Shown here: piece after piece, positions 13,770 through 24,300 of the stretch | How positions within the stretch are numbered: position 1 is the first letter of the stretch | Layout of the letters: each line of letters begins with the position of its first letter | Source: Crocinitomicaceae bacterium | GTDB taxonomy: Bacteria > Bacteroidota > Bacteroidia > Flavobacteriales_G > Salibacteraceae | Reading direction: 5' to 3' | Length of the DNA: 44,031 bases | NCBI GenBank assembly: GCA_002713215.1 | Contig: PAVO01000003.1 | Location: 1-44,031 of the forward strand | Position numbers and translations under genes: made by a program | Notes under the pieces: model-generated | Told to the model about the DNA's origin: nothing | The model's database searches: none | Seen by the model: the letters and a program-made list of their open reading frames with translations, nothing else

Positions 13770-16382
13770 CTAAAACAACACTTTAAAAGTAGCCATTGGG
13801 AAGAAGGTCATGTGGTAGTTGGTCTTGTATTCTCCGGTTTTGGGATCGAATTCTTGTCTGTAGATGTTTTTTTGATTGGTTATATTTTGAAAGTCCACCG
13901 CAAATTCGACATAGGCCTTCTTGAAATTTGTTCGGTAATAGACTTTTAGGTCCGTTCTAAAATAACCGGGATACCGGGGTGAATATGCATCAGCTTCTTT
14001 ATAGACTACCTCTCCGGAAGCAACCGAAGCGGATTCATTAACCGGCACATAGGGTTTCCCTCCTGCAAAAGTCACTTTAAGATCTGCACCTATGGCAAAT
14101 TTCTGCGATAACCACTTTTCATAACCAGCTAAGCCATTCACGGTATACTCCATGTCAAATGCGGTACTCCTCCACTTCTTTTCCAGGGTTTGGTATTCCG
14201 ATTTGAATAAGGCACCGTTAAGCATAAAATAATATCCCTTATTGAGAAAACGTTCCAAGGTAACTTCTACCCCATAATTCCGACCAATCCCCTCATTTAC
14301 CAAGCTATCTTCCTGAGGAATATAAAATGCAGCTCCCACATTAACCATCGAAAAGGTACTGGTAGGATCTGTTTTGACCGGAATGTCATACAGGTGCTGG
14401 TAATAGGTTTCCGCTTTTAATCTGAGGTTTTCATTTATAGATAGATTATAGGAAAAATTGAAATGATGGGCACCAGAAAAATCGAGATCTTCATTAGTGT
14501 GAACTGATCCGGTAGCTGTTTGTGTTTCAACAAAATATATGGTTCTGGGTTGTAGCATATGGTGGTTTCCATAGGCAAAGGCAAACACATTAAAATCGGA
14601 AACCAGGTAACGTAAGGCAAGCCTGGGTTCTACCGCAAACGAACCATTCAACGGCAAATATTGCATATGTATGCCTCCCCTGGCCCTGAATCGATCACTA
14701 AGGCGATACTCATTTTCTAAATAGTAACGGGCCATATTGAGGTTGCCGTTTTCCTTGTAGATAGTCTCTGTCTGGCCGGTGGAGTTAATCTGTTCGCCAT
14801 TGTACTTTACCACGTAAGTATCCCACCTAAACCCCACTCTCAATAAGTTTCGGTTGTTTCGATAATCCAACTGACTAAAGAAAGAGTACTTCGTTTCTCC
14901 GGAGTTGTCTGTGAATACACGATTGGTATTACCAGAGTTGAAATTGAAGGTGTCCACCTTTGTATTGATAAGATTGTCAATTACTGAAACGTTGGATTTT
15001 AACACCAATTTTTTGTTGAACCGGTGCTTTAAATTTATACCCGCCAATGCCAAATCTGAACCTGTTTTGATGTGTTGTCCGGTTTGAGGTAGTTCTTCTG
15101 CTGTTTCCAACTCCCTATCGTCTAAATCGATAAAACTGGTTCCCCAAATTCCCAAAAGGGATAAATTGGTTTTTTCACCCAACTTGAAATCGAATTTACC
15201 TGTGAGGTCCTGGAATTGAGGCAGCACGCCGAAATCAACGCCAAATGATTTCATTACATCAAGAAAAGAATAGCGATAAGTCAATGAATAAGTACCAATA
15301 TCCTTCTTCTTCGAAAATGGTCCTTCAGCACCTAATTCAAATCCATTCCAACCCGATTGAAACCTAAATTGTCGTTTTGAGGGGTTAATCTTTTTGGTGT
15401 GGAGATCAAATACACCGGATAATGCATTGCCATATTCCGATGGAAAAGCACCCATCAGAAAATCTGAGTTGGAGAGTAAATTCATATTCAGAATTGTTGT
15501 TGTATTACCTGTAAGTCCTATACCACCGTAGTGATTGGGATTTGGTATTTCAATATCATCCAATTTCCATTGTAAACCGGTTGGCGAATTGCCTCGAATA
15601 ACGATGTCGTTTCTATCGTCCCGAGCAGGAATAACGCCGGCATAGCTTCGTACCATTCGTGCTGGGTCTCCCAGGGTACCTGCGTATTTATTGGCCTCCA
15701 AAACATTGAAACCTCTACCGCTTGCATAAGCTAATTCGTTCTGCGTTCGTGCTTTATCGCGGTCTGCTTCAATGGTTACTTCCTTTAATTTGGAAACACT
15801 GGCTTCGAGTTGGATAACTAAGTTTTGTTCTTCGCCGGAAGTTACCAGTAGTGGCAAGATTACCGTCTTGTATCCGATGAATGAAAATGCCAGCTCAACC
15901 CTTCCCAGAGGTACTTTAATGACAAATTGGCCATCCATATTTGTACTCGTGCTATTCTGTAAATGACCTACTCGATATACGTTGGCCCCGGGTAAGGTAG
16001 ATTCAGATTCTAAATCACTCACCACTCCCCTAACCGTCTGGTAGATAATCTCCTGCCCTCCCTTGCCTTGCTCGGGCATTGTGACTACATAATAATCGTC
16101 TATTTTCTTTAAAATAACCCCGATTTGACCTTTAACTTCATTCAAAAGTTCATCCAGTTCATACTTGTCTTTTGCCAATTTTACTTCCGCATTCTGATCT
16201 ATATCTTCTTCAGAGAGAACGAATCGGATGGAAGTTTGATCTTCAATGGACTTGAACACTTCTTGAAGGCTTACGCTTTTTGAGGCAAACGTGATCGTCT
16301 GAGAATACGCAATTGTACTGAAGAAGGAAATGATAAGCACAACTGCAGACGAACGGATAAAGGTTTGTATAGAAAAATGCAT
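13770..16382 (-). CDS. TonB-dependent outer-membrane receptor with STN and carboxypeptidase-like domains
   Basis: An 870-aa receptor. After a signal peptide (1-27) comes an STN domain at about 30-105 (VSLQEVFKSIEDQTSIRFV), the part that touches FecR in signal-transducing receptors. A CarboxypepD-regulatory-like domain follows at about 117-205 (VRGVVSDLESESTLPGANVY), then the plug (about 215-330, with NDIVIRGNSPTGLQWKLDDI) and the 22-strand barrel to the aromatic C-terminus. It is the last gene of the sigma, FecR, receptor operon on this strand. No SusD partner follows, so a siderophore, metal chelate or similar ligand is likelier than a glycan, but the ligand is not visible. The STN domain and the cis sigma/FecR pair predict that ligand uptake induces its own synthesis. 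Confidence 0.9.
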   Translation of the reverse strand: MHFSIQTFIRSSAVVLIISFFSTIAYSQTITFASKSVSLQEVFKSIEDQTSIRFVLSEEDIDQNAEVKLAKDKYELDELLNEVKGQIGVILKKIDDYYVVTMPEQGKGGQEIIYQTVRGVVSDLESESTLPGANVYRVGHLQNSTSTNMDGQFVIKVPLGRVELAFSFIGYKTVILPLLVTSGEEQNLVIQLEASVSKLKEVTIEADRDKARTQNELAYASGRGFNVLEANKYAGTLGDPARMVRSYAGVIPARDDRNDIVIRGNSPTGLQWKLDDIEIPNPNHYGGIGLTGNTTTILNMNLLSNSDFLMGAFPSEYGNALSGVFDLHTKKINPSKRQFRFQSGWNGFELGAEGPFSKKKDIGTYSLTYRYSFLDVMKSFGVDFGVLPQFQDLTGKFDFKLGEKTNLSLLGIWGTSFIDLDDRELETAEELPQTGQHIKTGSDLALAGINLKHRFNKKLVLKSNVSVIDNLINTKVDTFNFNSGNTNRVFTDNSGETKYSFFSQLDYRNNRNLLRVGFRWDTYVVKYNGEQINSTGQTETIYKENGNLNMARYYLENEYRLSDRFRARGGIHMQYLPLNGSFAVEPRLALRYLVSDFNVFAFAYGNHHMLQPRTIYFVETQTATGSVHTNEDLDFSGAHHFNFSYNLSINENLRLKAETYYQHLYDIPVKTDPTSTFSMVNVGAAFYIPQEDSLVNEGIGRNYGVEVTLERFLNKGYYFMLNGALFKSEYQTLEKKWRSTAFDMEYTVNGLAGYEKWLSQKFAIGADLKVTFAGGKPYVPVNESASVASGEVVYKEADAYSPRYPGYFRTDLKVYYRTNFKKAYVEFAVDFQNITNQKNIYRQEFDPKTGEYKTNYHMTFFPMATFKVLF

Positions 16383-16404
16383 AATGAATATTAATTGAGG
16401 TGAT

Positions 16405-17334
16405 TTAGTTTAGGGAAAGAACAATTTCGTTCTCATCATTCACTTCATACTTGACTGATTTGGCGGTACATATGGTAGCCAGGAACACCTTTAATTCCGG
16501 ATCCCTAAAAGTTCCACTGACTTTATAACTAGCTATTTCAGCGTCTTTGAATATGAGTTTTACTCCGTATTTCCGTTCCACAATTTTTTGAACCTGAGTA
16601 AAGGACGTATTAGACAGTATCAAATCGCGATTGAGCCAGGCCAATACAGAACTGGAATCAAATACAGACTTGGTCATTTCGGAAGATTCTATGTGATAAG
16701 TAGATTGCTCACCCGGTTTCAACACCATTTTTGTTTCTCCTTCACTTACCCGAACCGAGCCTTCAATGAGGCTTACCTGAACCATTGCATCATCCTGGTA
16801 AGAAGATACATTGAAGGTGGTTCCTAAAACGGTAGTGTTTAATCCGTTAGATTCCACACTAAAAGGTCGTTTGGCATCTTTAGTGACATGAAACAAAGCT
16901 TCTCCGTTCAGGCTTACTTCTCTGTGCTCCTGTGTGAATGTCTTTGGATATTCCAATGAGGAGTTTGCATTTAGGGTTACTTCGGACCCATCGGGCAATG
17001 TGATGTTTTTTTGCTCACCAAACGAAGTACTTGTCACAATTAGTTCAGGCGAATTTGAGTAATCCTGTATGAACCAGAAGGATACAGACAATCCCAATAA
17101 AACGATGACACTTGCCGCTACCTTTAGCCAATTGAATTTATTAAGGGATTTGATCTCTATCTTTTTTCGAATTTCCTTTTTAATTTCAAATTTTTCCAAA
17201 TCCGATTTAAAAACTTCGACTTCGTTAGTGGTTAGGAGCTTATCGGCAAGTTGCTCCAGGGCCAGCATTTCTTCTTCAGAAGCAATGCCCTGCTCGTATT
17301 TCTTTAGGATGTTGTCAATCGTTTTCTTGTTCAT
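16405..17334 (-). CDS. FecR-family anti-sigma regulator
   Basis: A 309-aa single-pass inner-membrane protein. The cytoplasmic N-terminus (about 1-85, with ILKKYEQGIASEEEMLALEQ) binds sigma; one membrane helix follows at about 72-90 (AASVIVLLGLSVSFWFI). The periplasmic FecR domain is at about 110-205 (LPDGSEVTLNANSSLEYP and FHVTKDAKRPFSVESNG), and a DUF4974-type end (about 240-309) has VSGTFRDPELKVFLATIC. In this family the protein holds the cognate ECF sigma until the receptor's STN domain signals. It lies 22 bases before the receptor gene and 71 bases after the sigma gene. All expected parts are present. Confidence 0.92.
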   Translation of the reverse strand: MNKKTIDNILKKYEQGIASEEEMLALEQLADKLLTTNEVEVFKSDLEKFEIKKEIRKKIEIKSLNKFNWLKVAASVIVLLGLSVSFWFIQDYSNSPELIVTSTSFGEQKNITLPDGSEVTLNANSSLEYPKTFTQEHREVSLNGEALFHVTKDAKRPFSVESNGLNTTVLGTTFNVSSYQDDAMVQVSLIEGSVRVSEGETKMVLKPGEQSTYHIESSEMTKSVFDSSSVLAWLNRDLILSNTSFTQVQKIVERKYGVKLIFKDAEIASYKVSGTFRDPELKVFLATICTAKSVKYEVNDENEIVLSLN

Positions 17335-17405
17335 TTTTGTGTCTTTCTATTGGTAAGTACCAATTATTGGAAAGCACACGTAAGCAAAATCAATATTTTT
17401 TTTGT

Positions 17406-17990
17406 TTAAATGAAAAACGTTAGAAAAAGCTGAATAAAACGTTGTTTGGGCAAGGTTTTTCTCAAGTGTTTAAGAGCGTTTGATATATGGGTCTCAACGG
17501 TGCGTTGGCTCAAGTCTAATTTTTCCGCAATTTCTTTGTTACTAAATTGCTCAAATCGGCTCAAACGAAAAACCTCCTGACACCTTTCGGGGAGATCTGA
17601 AATAGCTTGATCAATTTTCTGCTCCAATACTTTCTCATCGTAAGTATTCTCCTGCTCAGTTGGATGTTCCAATAAGGCCTCAATATTTTCGGTTTCACCA
17701 ATTTTTTTGTCTCTGATGACCTTAAGCGAGGAGAACTTTGCTGCTCTGGCAAAATAATGTTCTACGTTCGATATTTCTTTTGATTGCCTTTGCTCCCATA
17801 GATTGAGAAATATTTCCTGAACCACGTCCTGAGCAGACTCCCTATTTTTTAAAATTAAAAAAGAAATTCTGTAGAGCCTTTCCCAATGCCTATCAAAAAG
17901 AACATAATAAGCGTCCTGATTTCCAAGCTTGATTTGCCCAAAGAGGGATTCATCGGAAATTTCATGGTGTATTTCTGAACTGGAACGCAT
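17406..17990 (-). CDS. ECF-type sigma-70 factor (FecI-like)
   Basis: A 194-aa extracytoplasmic-function sigma. Region 2 is at about 25-95, with SFLILKNRESAQDVVQEIFL matching the core-binding and -10 segments. Region 4 at about 125-180 has LPERCQEVFRLSRFEQFSNK, then EIAEKLDLSQRTVETHISNA as the DNA-binding HTH. It is the first gene of the operon with FecR and a TonB-dependent receptor, so it should direct transcription of that operon and perhaps other uptake genes. In the Bacteroidota subgroup such sigmas are usually free of extra C-terminal domains, as seen. The start ATG at 17990 gives the normal length. Confidence 0.93.
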   Translation of the reverse strand: MRSSSEIHHEISDESLFGQIKLGNQDAYYVLFDRHWERLYRISFLILKNRESAQDVVQEIFLNLWEQRQSKEISNVEHYFARAAKFSSLKVIRDKKIGETENIEALLEHPTEQENTYDEKVLEQKIDQAISDLPERCQEVFRLSRFEQFSNKEIAEKLDLSQRTVETHISNALKHLRKTLPKQRFIQLFLTFFI

Positions 17991-18382
17991 TCATACAAAA
18001 ATGCGTAATTAATGGGTTATTGGAAATTAGTGCAAAGCCTTCTATTAGTGTGAGATTTTCAATGTACTACTCAATCTTATCAGTTTAAATTTTATTCTTA
18101 GTAAGTCCAGTTACAAAGAAAATGCCTGAAGCTCTCCAAATTTTTGAGCCAACGCCTTCTACTGCCGAACTCCAATTGGAAGTCAGTGGAACTGATTACG
18201 TTCAGCTATGATGATGATTACAAATAAGGCGCACCATCAATGCAATTTTAATGGACATATTAGCCTCAATGGTCATTAATTCAATCAACCTATATTTGTA
18301 ATCAACGTTCAGTTAAATTTAACTTTTAAAATCAAACAATCTGAAATCTGAAGATATATACCGCATCATAGAACCCATCTTA
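17991..18382. other. Intergenic stretch upstream of the RadC-like gene
   Basis: It holds the promoter side of the sigma/FecR operon on the left. TATATTTG at 18291-18298 fits the Bacteroidota -7 box exactly and would start a plus-strand transcript near 18305. An open frame in phase with the RadC-like gene runs from 18323 and reads like the missing N-terminus. Short coding-like scraps at 18122-18222 lead nowhere recognisable. Confidence 0.5.
18291..18298 (+). promoter_or_regulatory. Candidate -7 box TATATTTG for the RadC-like gene
   Basis: Exact TAnnTTTG match on the plus strand. No convincing TTG -33 element is seen at the usual distance, so the call rests on the -7 box and on its position just upstream of the open frame. 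Confidence 0.35.
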
Positions 18383-19144
18383 TTGTCTGAGAACAAACCC
18401 CAACAGGATCAGGAACTCCTTTGGGCCATTGGTATGGATAAAAAATTCAAGGTTCTATATATCGAGCAAATTGACCTTAACGCTAACCCTACTGAAATTT
18501 TCAGAATGGCAATTCACAAATTAGCTACGGGAATTATTCTGGTTCGTAACAGGCCTTCTAATCTCAACGGATTGACGAATTCGGACATTGGTTTTACAGA
18601 CAACCTAATTAAAATTGGTAGATTATTGAACGTAGCTGTAGTTGATCATTTGATCGTATCGGAAAAGGAATACCAAAGTCTTGCCGACGAAGGTATTGTA
18701 GCTCGATTGGAGCAATCAGGAAAACTTCGGGTGGTAGATTCGGTAAGTCATGAATTGAAGGAATGGAAGAATCAGGTAATATCCAACAACTCGCTACGTG
18801 GAAAACCTTCAATGAATTTGGCTCTAGTATTGAAACAATTTCTTGAAAGCATAGGGGAATACTTTTTTGACGGGAAAAAGAAATCTGCCCTGCTGGAGCG
18901 ATTCAGAATTGAAAATGAACGGTTAAAAATCAAAAGTGAGGTTGATAAGATTTTGAAACAAGAAGCCGAGCTAAAAAACCAACTCATTCAGCATGAAATT
19001 AACGCCAAGTTTGTAGTACACTTGAAAGAATTGGGATATACTGAGGAATACATTCAAGACATGTTTGAGCAAAACAATAAACTATCATTCATCCCTGTAA
19101 ATAAGGTTGAAACGGGAAAAAGCAGAGTTTCATCAGTCGAATAG
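18383..19144 (+). CDS. RadC/JAB-like protein with degenerate metal site and C-terminal coiled coil
   Basis: A 253-aa protein counted from the TTG at 18383. The first 115 residues align with RadC (JAB/MPN) proteins: HKLATGIILV, NSDIGFTDNLIKIGRLLNV and VVDHLIVSEKEYQSLADEGI. In active RadC the signature is H-N-H-P-S; here it is R55-N-R57-P-S, so both zinc-binding histidines are arginines and peptidase activity is unlikely. D68 of the motif remains. Residues about 140-225 form a charged, coiled-coil-like extension not found in RadC. The in-frame sequence before the TTG (18323-18382) reads SEDIYRIIEPIL, like the usual RadC start, so the real start is probably upstream at a non-ATG codon. RadC-like genes are common in mobile DNA. 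The function of this degenerate form is unknown. Confidence 0.7.
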   Translation: MSENKPQQDQELLWAIGMDKKFKVLYIEQIDLNANPTEIFRMAIHKLATGIILVRNRPSNLNGLTNSDIGFTDNLIKIGRLLNVAVVDHLIVSEKEYQSLADEGIVARLEQSGKLRVVDSVSHELKEWKNQVISNNSLRGKPSMNLALVLKQFLESIGEYFFDGKKKSALLERFRIENERLKIKSEVDKILKQEAELKNQLIQHEINAKFVVHLKELGYTEEYIQDMFEQNNKLSFIPVNKVETGKSRVSSVE

Positions 19145-19253
19145 TATTGTTCGGCAGATTACGGTAGGTTCAATGGTTCTACTGCATCTGGTTGCCCCTT
19201 TTTTATAAATTGTAAATGGATCAATTGAACCCATTAATTTATCCAAATTATTC

Positions 19254-21227
19254 ATGTCAATTGTAGCAAAAAGGCTTGTCCCCACTTCAATTTTAATCGG
19301 ATTCTCGGCTTTAGTCCTAGCCTATTCAAGCCTTTTTCTTGACCCAACACAACCACTAAAATTCTTTTTGCTAGCAGTACTTTGTTTTCTTTCGAATGGA
19401 TTTGCAATTATTCAATGGCGTCAAATCCTTAGCTCCGGATTATCGCTGTTGTTTTTTGGTTTTCAGGTATTGTACATCCTTACCTCCCTCCTGTCGGTTA
19501 TGGGTTTAACTGATGTGACTACGGGCATTTATGAAACCTTAAAGATAATCCTGCTTTTTAATTTTCAACTCCTTGGATACATCCTCCTTAAAAGGAATAA
19601 AAAAATTAATCTCAGGGACCTGGGGTACACATTTGCAATCATTCAGGCGATTACCCTTGCTGGTTTGGGAATCGCTTTGGCAAATATTGATACTATTACC
19701 TTTAAATCGGTTTTCAAACTATCCGGAGGCTTATTTATCAACGGCAACTTAAGCAGCCAGGTACTTTTTCTTACCACACCCCTAACCATTTATTCATGGT
19801 TGAACACAGGTAATAATAGGGTTAGAAAAATTCTCGCTGCCCTAACCTTAATAAACCTAATTGTCATTTTTCTCCTGGGTTCCTGGACGATATTTTTTGC
19901 GCTTGCTGTTTTATTCATTTCATTTCTACTATACCGCTTTTTCGTTTCTCAACACTATTCCAAAAAATTAAAATACACCGTAAGTAGTATAGCTCTCCTT
20001 TTTGTCTGCATCCTTTCTTTTTTTCTTTATCCGCAAATCTCTCAAAAACAATCTTTTAGTAACAGAATAGCTTTATGGAAAAGAACGGCTGGCATGATCC
20101 GGGAAAGCCCAATATTGGGCAGCGGAATTGGTACATGGCATATAAATAGTCAATATCAGGTAGTTGATCGTGAAACCGCAATTCGTCAGTCCAACAACCT
20201 GGAACTAGATTTAAGCGGAAACTTGATTTATCTAAGACCTCACAATGACTTTTTATGGATTTGGGCCGAGGTGGGAATCGTTGGTTTACTATTCTATATT
20301 ATCATATTTATGCTGATTATTTACGGCGGTATTCGTTTATTAAGCTCAAGAAATCCATCTTCTAAATCTCTTGTTTTTCTGTGTACAAGCACCATTCTGA
20401 GTTACCTTGTAATTGCCTTTTTAAGTTTCCCAAAAGAGCGCATAGGCTTGTCTTTGTTATTATCCACCTACGTTATCATTTTACTTGTAATTTTTGATGA
20501 GAATGATTCAACAAATACCACAAAAACTCCACTGAACCGAATATTTATTCTATGCCTCCTGTTAATCGCTGGATTCTCAACCTTTGTAGGCGCTAAACGG
20601 CTAAGAGCGGAATACTATATGAGAAATACACTGGAAGCCAAAGAAAAAAAGCATTGGCAACAGGGACTATCTAACCTGCAAAAGGGAAAAACCGAATTTT
20701 ATCGAATAGCTAGCGATGGCATGCCCGTAAGTTGGTATGGAGGTATCTTTCATATGGAATTAGGGCGACTCAAAAAAGCCCATGATTATTTTTTGAAGGC
20801 ATACCACTACCATCCTACCCAAATTCATGTATTGAATAACTTGGCAACCACTTATGGACAATTGGGTCAATTGGATTCTGCGATTCTTTATTACCAAAAG
20901 GCCATTTGTATAAACCCGGTATTTGATGATCCCCGAATAAACCTCAGTGCAGTTTATTTTAATCTGGGAGATCTTGACATGGCCTGGAATGAAATCTCCC
21001 TGGTTTCAACAAATACAAGCCACGATCAATACAATCATGTGGTTATGGCAATTCTAAGCGAAAAATGGAAAAGCCTGATTATGAAAGAGGCTAAAGAAAG
21101 AGACCTTGAAGTTCTAAGCAAAAGAAAATTTGACAGTATATATTTACTAAAGAAGACCATCAAAAGGTATCAAGAGACAAAACAAGATTTTGTTACTCTG
21201 TTTTTTGAAGATATAGAGTCTTGGTAA
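19254..21227 (+). CDS. O-antigen ligase/polymerase-like membrane protein with TPR tail
   Basis: A 657-aa protein. The N-terminal 430 residues contain about a dozen hydrophobic helices. The Wzy_C/WaaL-type signature is seen at about 285-345: SPILGSGIGTWHINSQY, then RPHNDFLWIWAEVGIVGLLF, with the histidine that is functionally important in ligases and polymerases. Residues about 480-580 carry tetratricopeptide repeats (GRLKKAHDYFLKAYHYHPTQ and GQLDSAILYYQKAICINP). This fusion is known in Bacteroidota and is usually annotated as 'O-antigen ligase family protein'. No glycosyltransferase genes lie next to it, so it may act on a lipid-linked glycan made elsewhere, possibly the one that anchors T9SS cargo, as several cargo genes follow. 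That link is inference. Confidence 0.85.
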   Translation: MSIVAKRLVPTSILIGFSALVLAYSSLFLDPTQPLKFFLLAVLCFLSNGFAIIQWRQILSSGLSLLFFGFQVLYILTSLLSVMGLTDVTTGIYETLKIILLFNFQLLGYILLKRNKKINLRDLGYTFAIIQAITLAGLGIALANIDTITFKSVFKLSGGLFINGNLSSQVLFLTTPLTIYSWLNTGNNRVRKILAALTLINLIVIFLLGSWTIFFALAVLFISFLLYRFFVSQHYSKKLKYTVSSIALLFVCILSFFLYPQISQKQSFSNRIALWKRTAGMIRESPILGSGIGTWHINSQYQVVDRETAIRQSNNLELDLSGNLIYLRPHNDFLWIWAEVGIVGLLFYIIIFMLIIYGGIRLLSSRNPSSKSLVFLCTSTILSYLVIAFLSFPKERIGLSLLLSTYVIILLVIFDENDSTNTTKTPLNRIFILCLLLIAGFSTFVGAKRLRAEYYMRNTLEAKEKKHWQQGLSNLQKGKTEFYRIASDGMPVSWYGGIFHMELGRLKKAHDYFLKAYHYHPTQIHVLNNLATTYGQLGQLDSAILYYQKAICINPVFDDPRINLSAVYFNLGDLDMAWNEISLVSTNTSHDQYNHVVMAILSEKWKSLIMKEAKERDLEVLSKRKFDSIYLLKKTIKRYQETKQDFVTLFFEDIESW

Positions 21228-21254
21228 AATAATTATAACCTACTGAAAAACAAC

Positions 21255-21288
21255 TTAGTGAAGGCTAATGAATATTATGTTATTTTTG
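21255..21288 (+). promoter_or_regulatory. Candidate promoter of the large T9SS cargo gene
   Basis: TATTTTTG at 21281-21288 fits TAnnTTTG exactly and lies 26 bases before the ATG. TTAG at 21255-21258 is a poor -33 element 22 bases upstream. Moderate support only. Confidence 0.4.
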
Positions 21289-21314
21289 TTAGCGTACCTT
21301 AAATTCAGACTCAG

Positions 21315-24300
21315 ATGACAACCTTCTTATTTACCATCTTTTCAAAATATTCGCGAAATATTGGAGCTTTACTATTACTCCTAATGTTCTTAGGTGTGCA
21401 AAATTTGATTGCTCAAACCATTACCACAGTTTCTCCCAATACCGGTAGAATTGGTCAAAAACTCAATTTGACAATTAGTGGTACCGGGTTAAACTTTGTT
21501 AGTGGCTCATACTCCATACAGGCTAGCTTTAAACGGGGCTCGGACTCCATTCCGGCACCTTGTCAGGCGGTAATATCTGGTGGGGCTGTTGCAGAACTCT
21601 ATCTCGATTTAAGTGATACAAGTTATGCTGCAGGGTTATATAACCTCGAACTAAATAGTACCGATCATGGGTTATTGACTTTAAGCAATGCTTTTGAAAT
21701 TGATACTACACGACTACTATTCACAAATCCGCAAAAAATTTATAAACCCAACAGCAACGTAAAAGTTCAGATTATTGGCCATAAGGTTAAATTTAATACC
21801 GTCGCAAATAACCCTTTTTATTTTAGGAATAATGATACGATTCATACAACTCTTGGTGCTACTAAAGGGGCTGATACGCTGGAAATAAATGTTAACCTAA
21901 CTTCCACCTCCATTCGTGAGGGAAATTACGACCTGCATGTATTGACTTCCTCAGGTCCGTTATACCTGCGAAATGCACTTGAAGTTTTGGGTACAAATAT
22001 CAGTGGTAAGGTGTTTTATGATATCAATAAAAATGGCATTCAGAATACGGGTGAAAAAGACGTTCCAGGAGTTAAACTCGAATTGTTGAATTACAATAAG
22101 AAGGCATATTCGGGGCCAAATGGAGAATACCGGTTTAGTAATTTGGACACCGGCACGTACAAAGTAATCCGGAGACCACTGTCCTGGATGTCAACCAGCG
22201 ATACACAAACGATCGTAGTGAGCTCTGGGAATGCATTCATCGCTAATTTTGGCGTTTATCCAATTAAGGAGTTCATTGCAATTCGTGGAATTGTAGGTAG
22301 AACCCGTTGCGCAGATACTGCGCGCTATACCATTAGATTGCAAAATTTTAGAACTACATCCAGCAATGGTGTTTATTATTTCGTTAAAGACTCATTAATC
22401 TCATTTGTGGGGAGCACTATTAGTAGCGCTGATTCAGTAAAGGGAGATACCGCCTTTTTTAGCTATACTAATCTGGACCCAATGGGTGCGATTTTACAAC
22501 CTGTAAAATGTCTATTCCCGAGTGTGTCTGTTTTAAGAGTTGGTGCTACGGTTAGAAACTATTTACATGCATACCGAGTTGATGGAAGTGGAGTTAAAAT
22601 AACCAATTCAGATACTAGCAATACAGTTAAATCGATTAACCGTTGCTCGTACGATCCCAATGACAAGCAGGTAAGCCCTCCTGGATATGACAGCTTGGGA
22701 TACATCAGGATAACAACACCCAAACTGGAATATAAAATTCGATTTCAGAATACAGGAAATGACACTGCCTACAGAGTGCAGGTTATAGATACCTTATCCA
22801 AAGATTTAAAGTGGTCTACTTTTCAATTCCTGGAATCGAGCCACAATGTGGTAACTGAATTGGATACGCTGGGTATAGCTACCTTTACGTTTAACAATAT
22901 TTTCCTGGTGGATAGTGGCACCAATGAACCTGCAAGTAATGGATTTCTTACATTTAGTATAGAACCCGATTCGGGTTTAAAAGACACCACTACCATTCGA
23001 AACCGTGCCGGTATTTATTTCGATTTTAACCCTCCTGTTATCACCAATTATGCACATAGCACATTTACGGTTTTCAAACCCATATGGACTTATTCATCCC
23101 AATCAATTTGCCAGGGTCAGGTATATACCTTCCCAGATGGCGACACTTCAAGTGTTGCTACTGTGGATACAAGCCATTTTATTACGCGCACAGACCATGA
23201 TAGTAGCGTGGTTACTACCCTAAGTATACTTCCAGTCCACAATAGCATAAAAAATGATTCCATTTGTTCCGGAGCTACTTACTTCTTTCCCGATGGTGAT
23301 TCAAGCAAGGTCTCCACCACCGACACGAGCGTATTCTCAAATATACATGGTTGTGATAGCGTAATAATAACCAACCTGATTGTTAAAAAAGCAGATTCAA
23401 TCGTATCTACTATATCTGCGTGTGATACCTACACGTGGATTGATGGAAAAACCTATACATCCAGTAATAATTCAGCAACAATGAAATTTACCAATTCCAA
23501 GGGTTGTGATAGTGTCGTTGCTTTGAACCTGACCATCAATCCAAGTGTTGTAACCAATAAATTCGATTCCATTTGTCAGGGTGCTACTTATTACTTTCCA
23601 GATGGTGACTCCAGTAAGGTTTCTACAACTGACTCTAGTCTCTTTAAGCATGTAAATGGATGTGATAGTTTAATTATTACACAACTGACAGTTCATCCAA
23701 ATCCAACCGTTAGTGCTGGTCCGGATGACACCATTTGTGCTGGAGATACTTTTCAGCTAAATGCTTCTGGTGGGACAACATATTCCTGGTCACCTTCAAC
23801 TGGACTTTTATCTACTAATGTTTCAAACCCAAAGGGAACACTTACTGCTAATCAGCTGTACTCAGTACTTGGAACTGATATGAACGGTTGCTCAGCATCG
23901 GATCAGGTAAACATAATCATTAACAACAAAAGCCAAGTTTCATTGGCTGCTTTGATTAATGCTTGTACCTCCGATCCGTCATTTAAACTAAGTGGTGGTA
24001 CACCTGCAGGGGGGTACTATTTAGGCACAGGCATATCCAACTATTCAATTTTTGATCCTGCGGTAGCTGGAGCAGGTATTCATACTATCATTTATGCGAG
24101 TGCATTAACCGGTAATTGCATTACCAGGGATACACAAAATTTAATAGTCCTAAATGGTCCTCAAATTTCCTGGAGTACCATTGGAGGAACATGCCTGGGC
24201 GATGAGCCCATTGAGCTTACTGCTATTCCCACAGGAGGAACTTATACCGGAAATGGAATTTCGGGAGGGAAATTTAATCCAGACCTTGCCGGTCTTGGAA

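Noticed and set aside
18122-18222. Short coding-like scraps in front of the RadC-like gene
   Set aside because: Frames end quickly and match no family I recognise; not enough for a pseudogene call.
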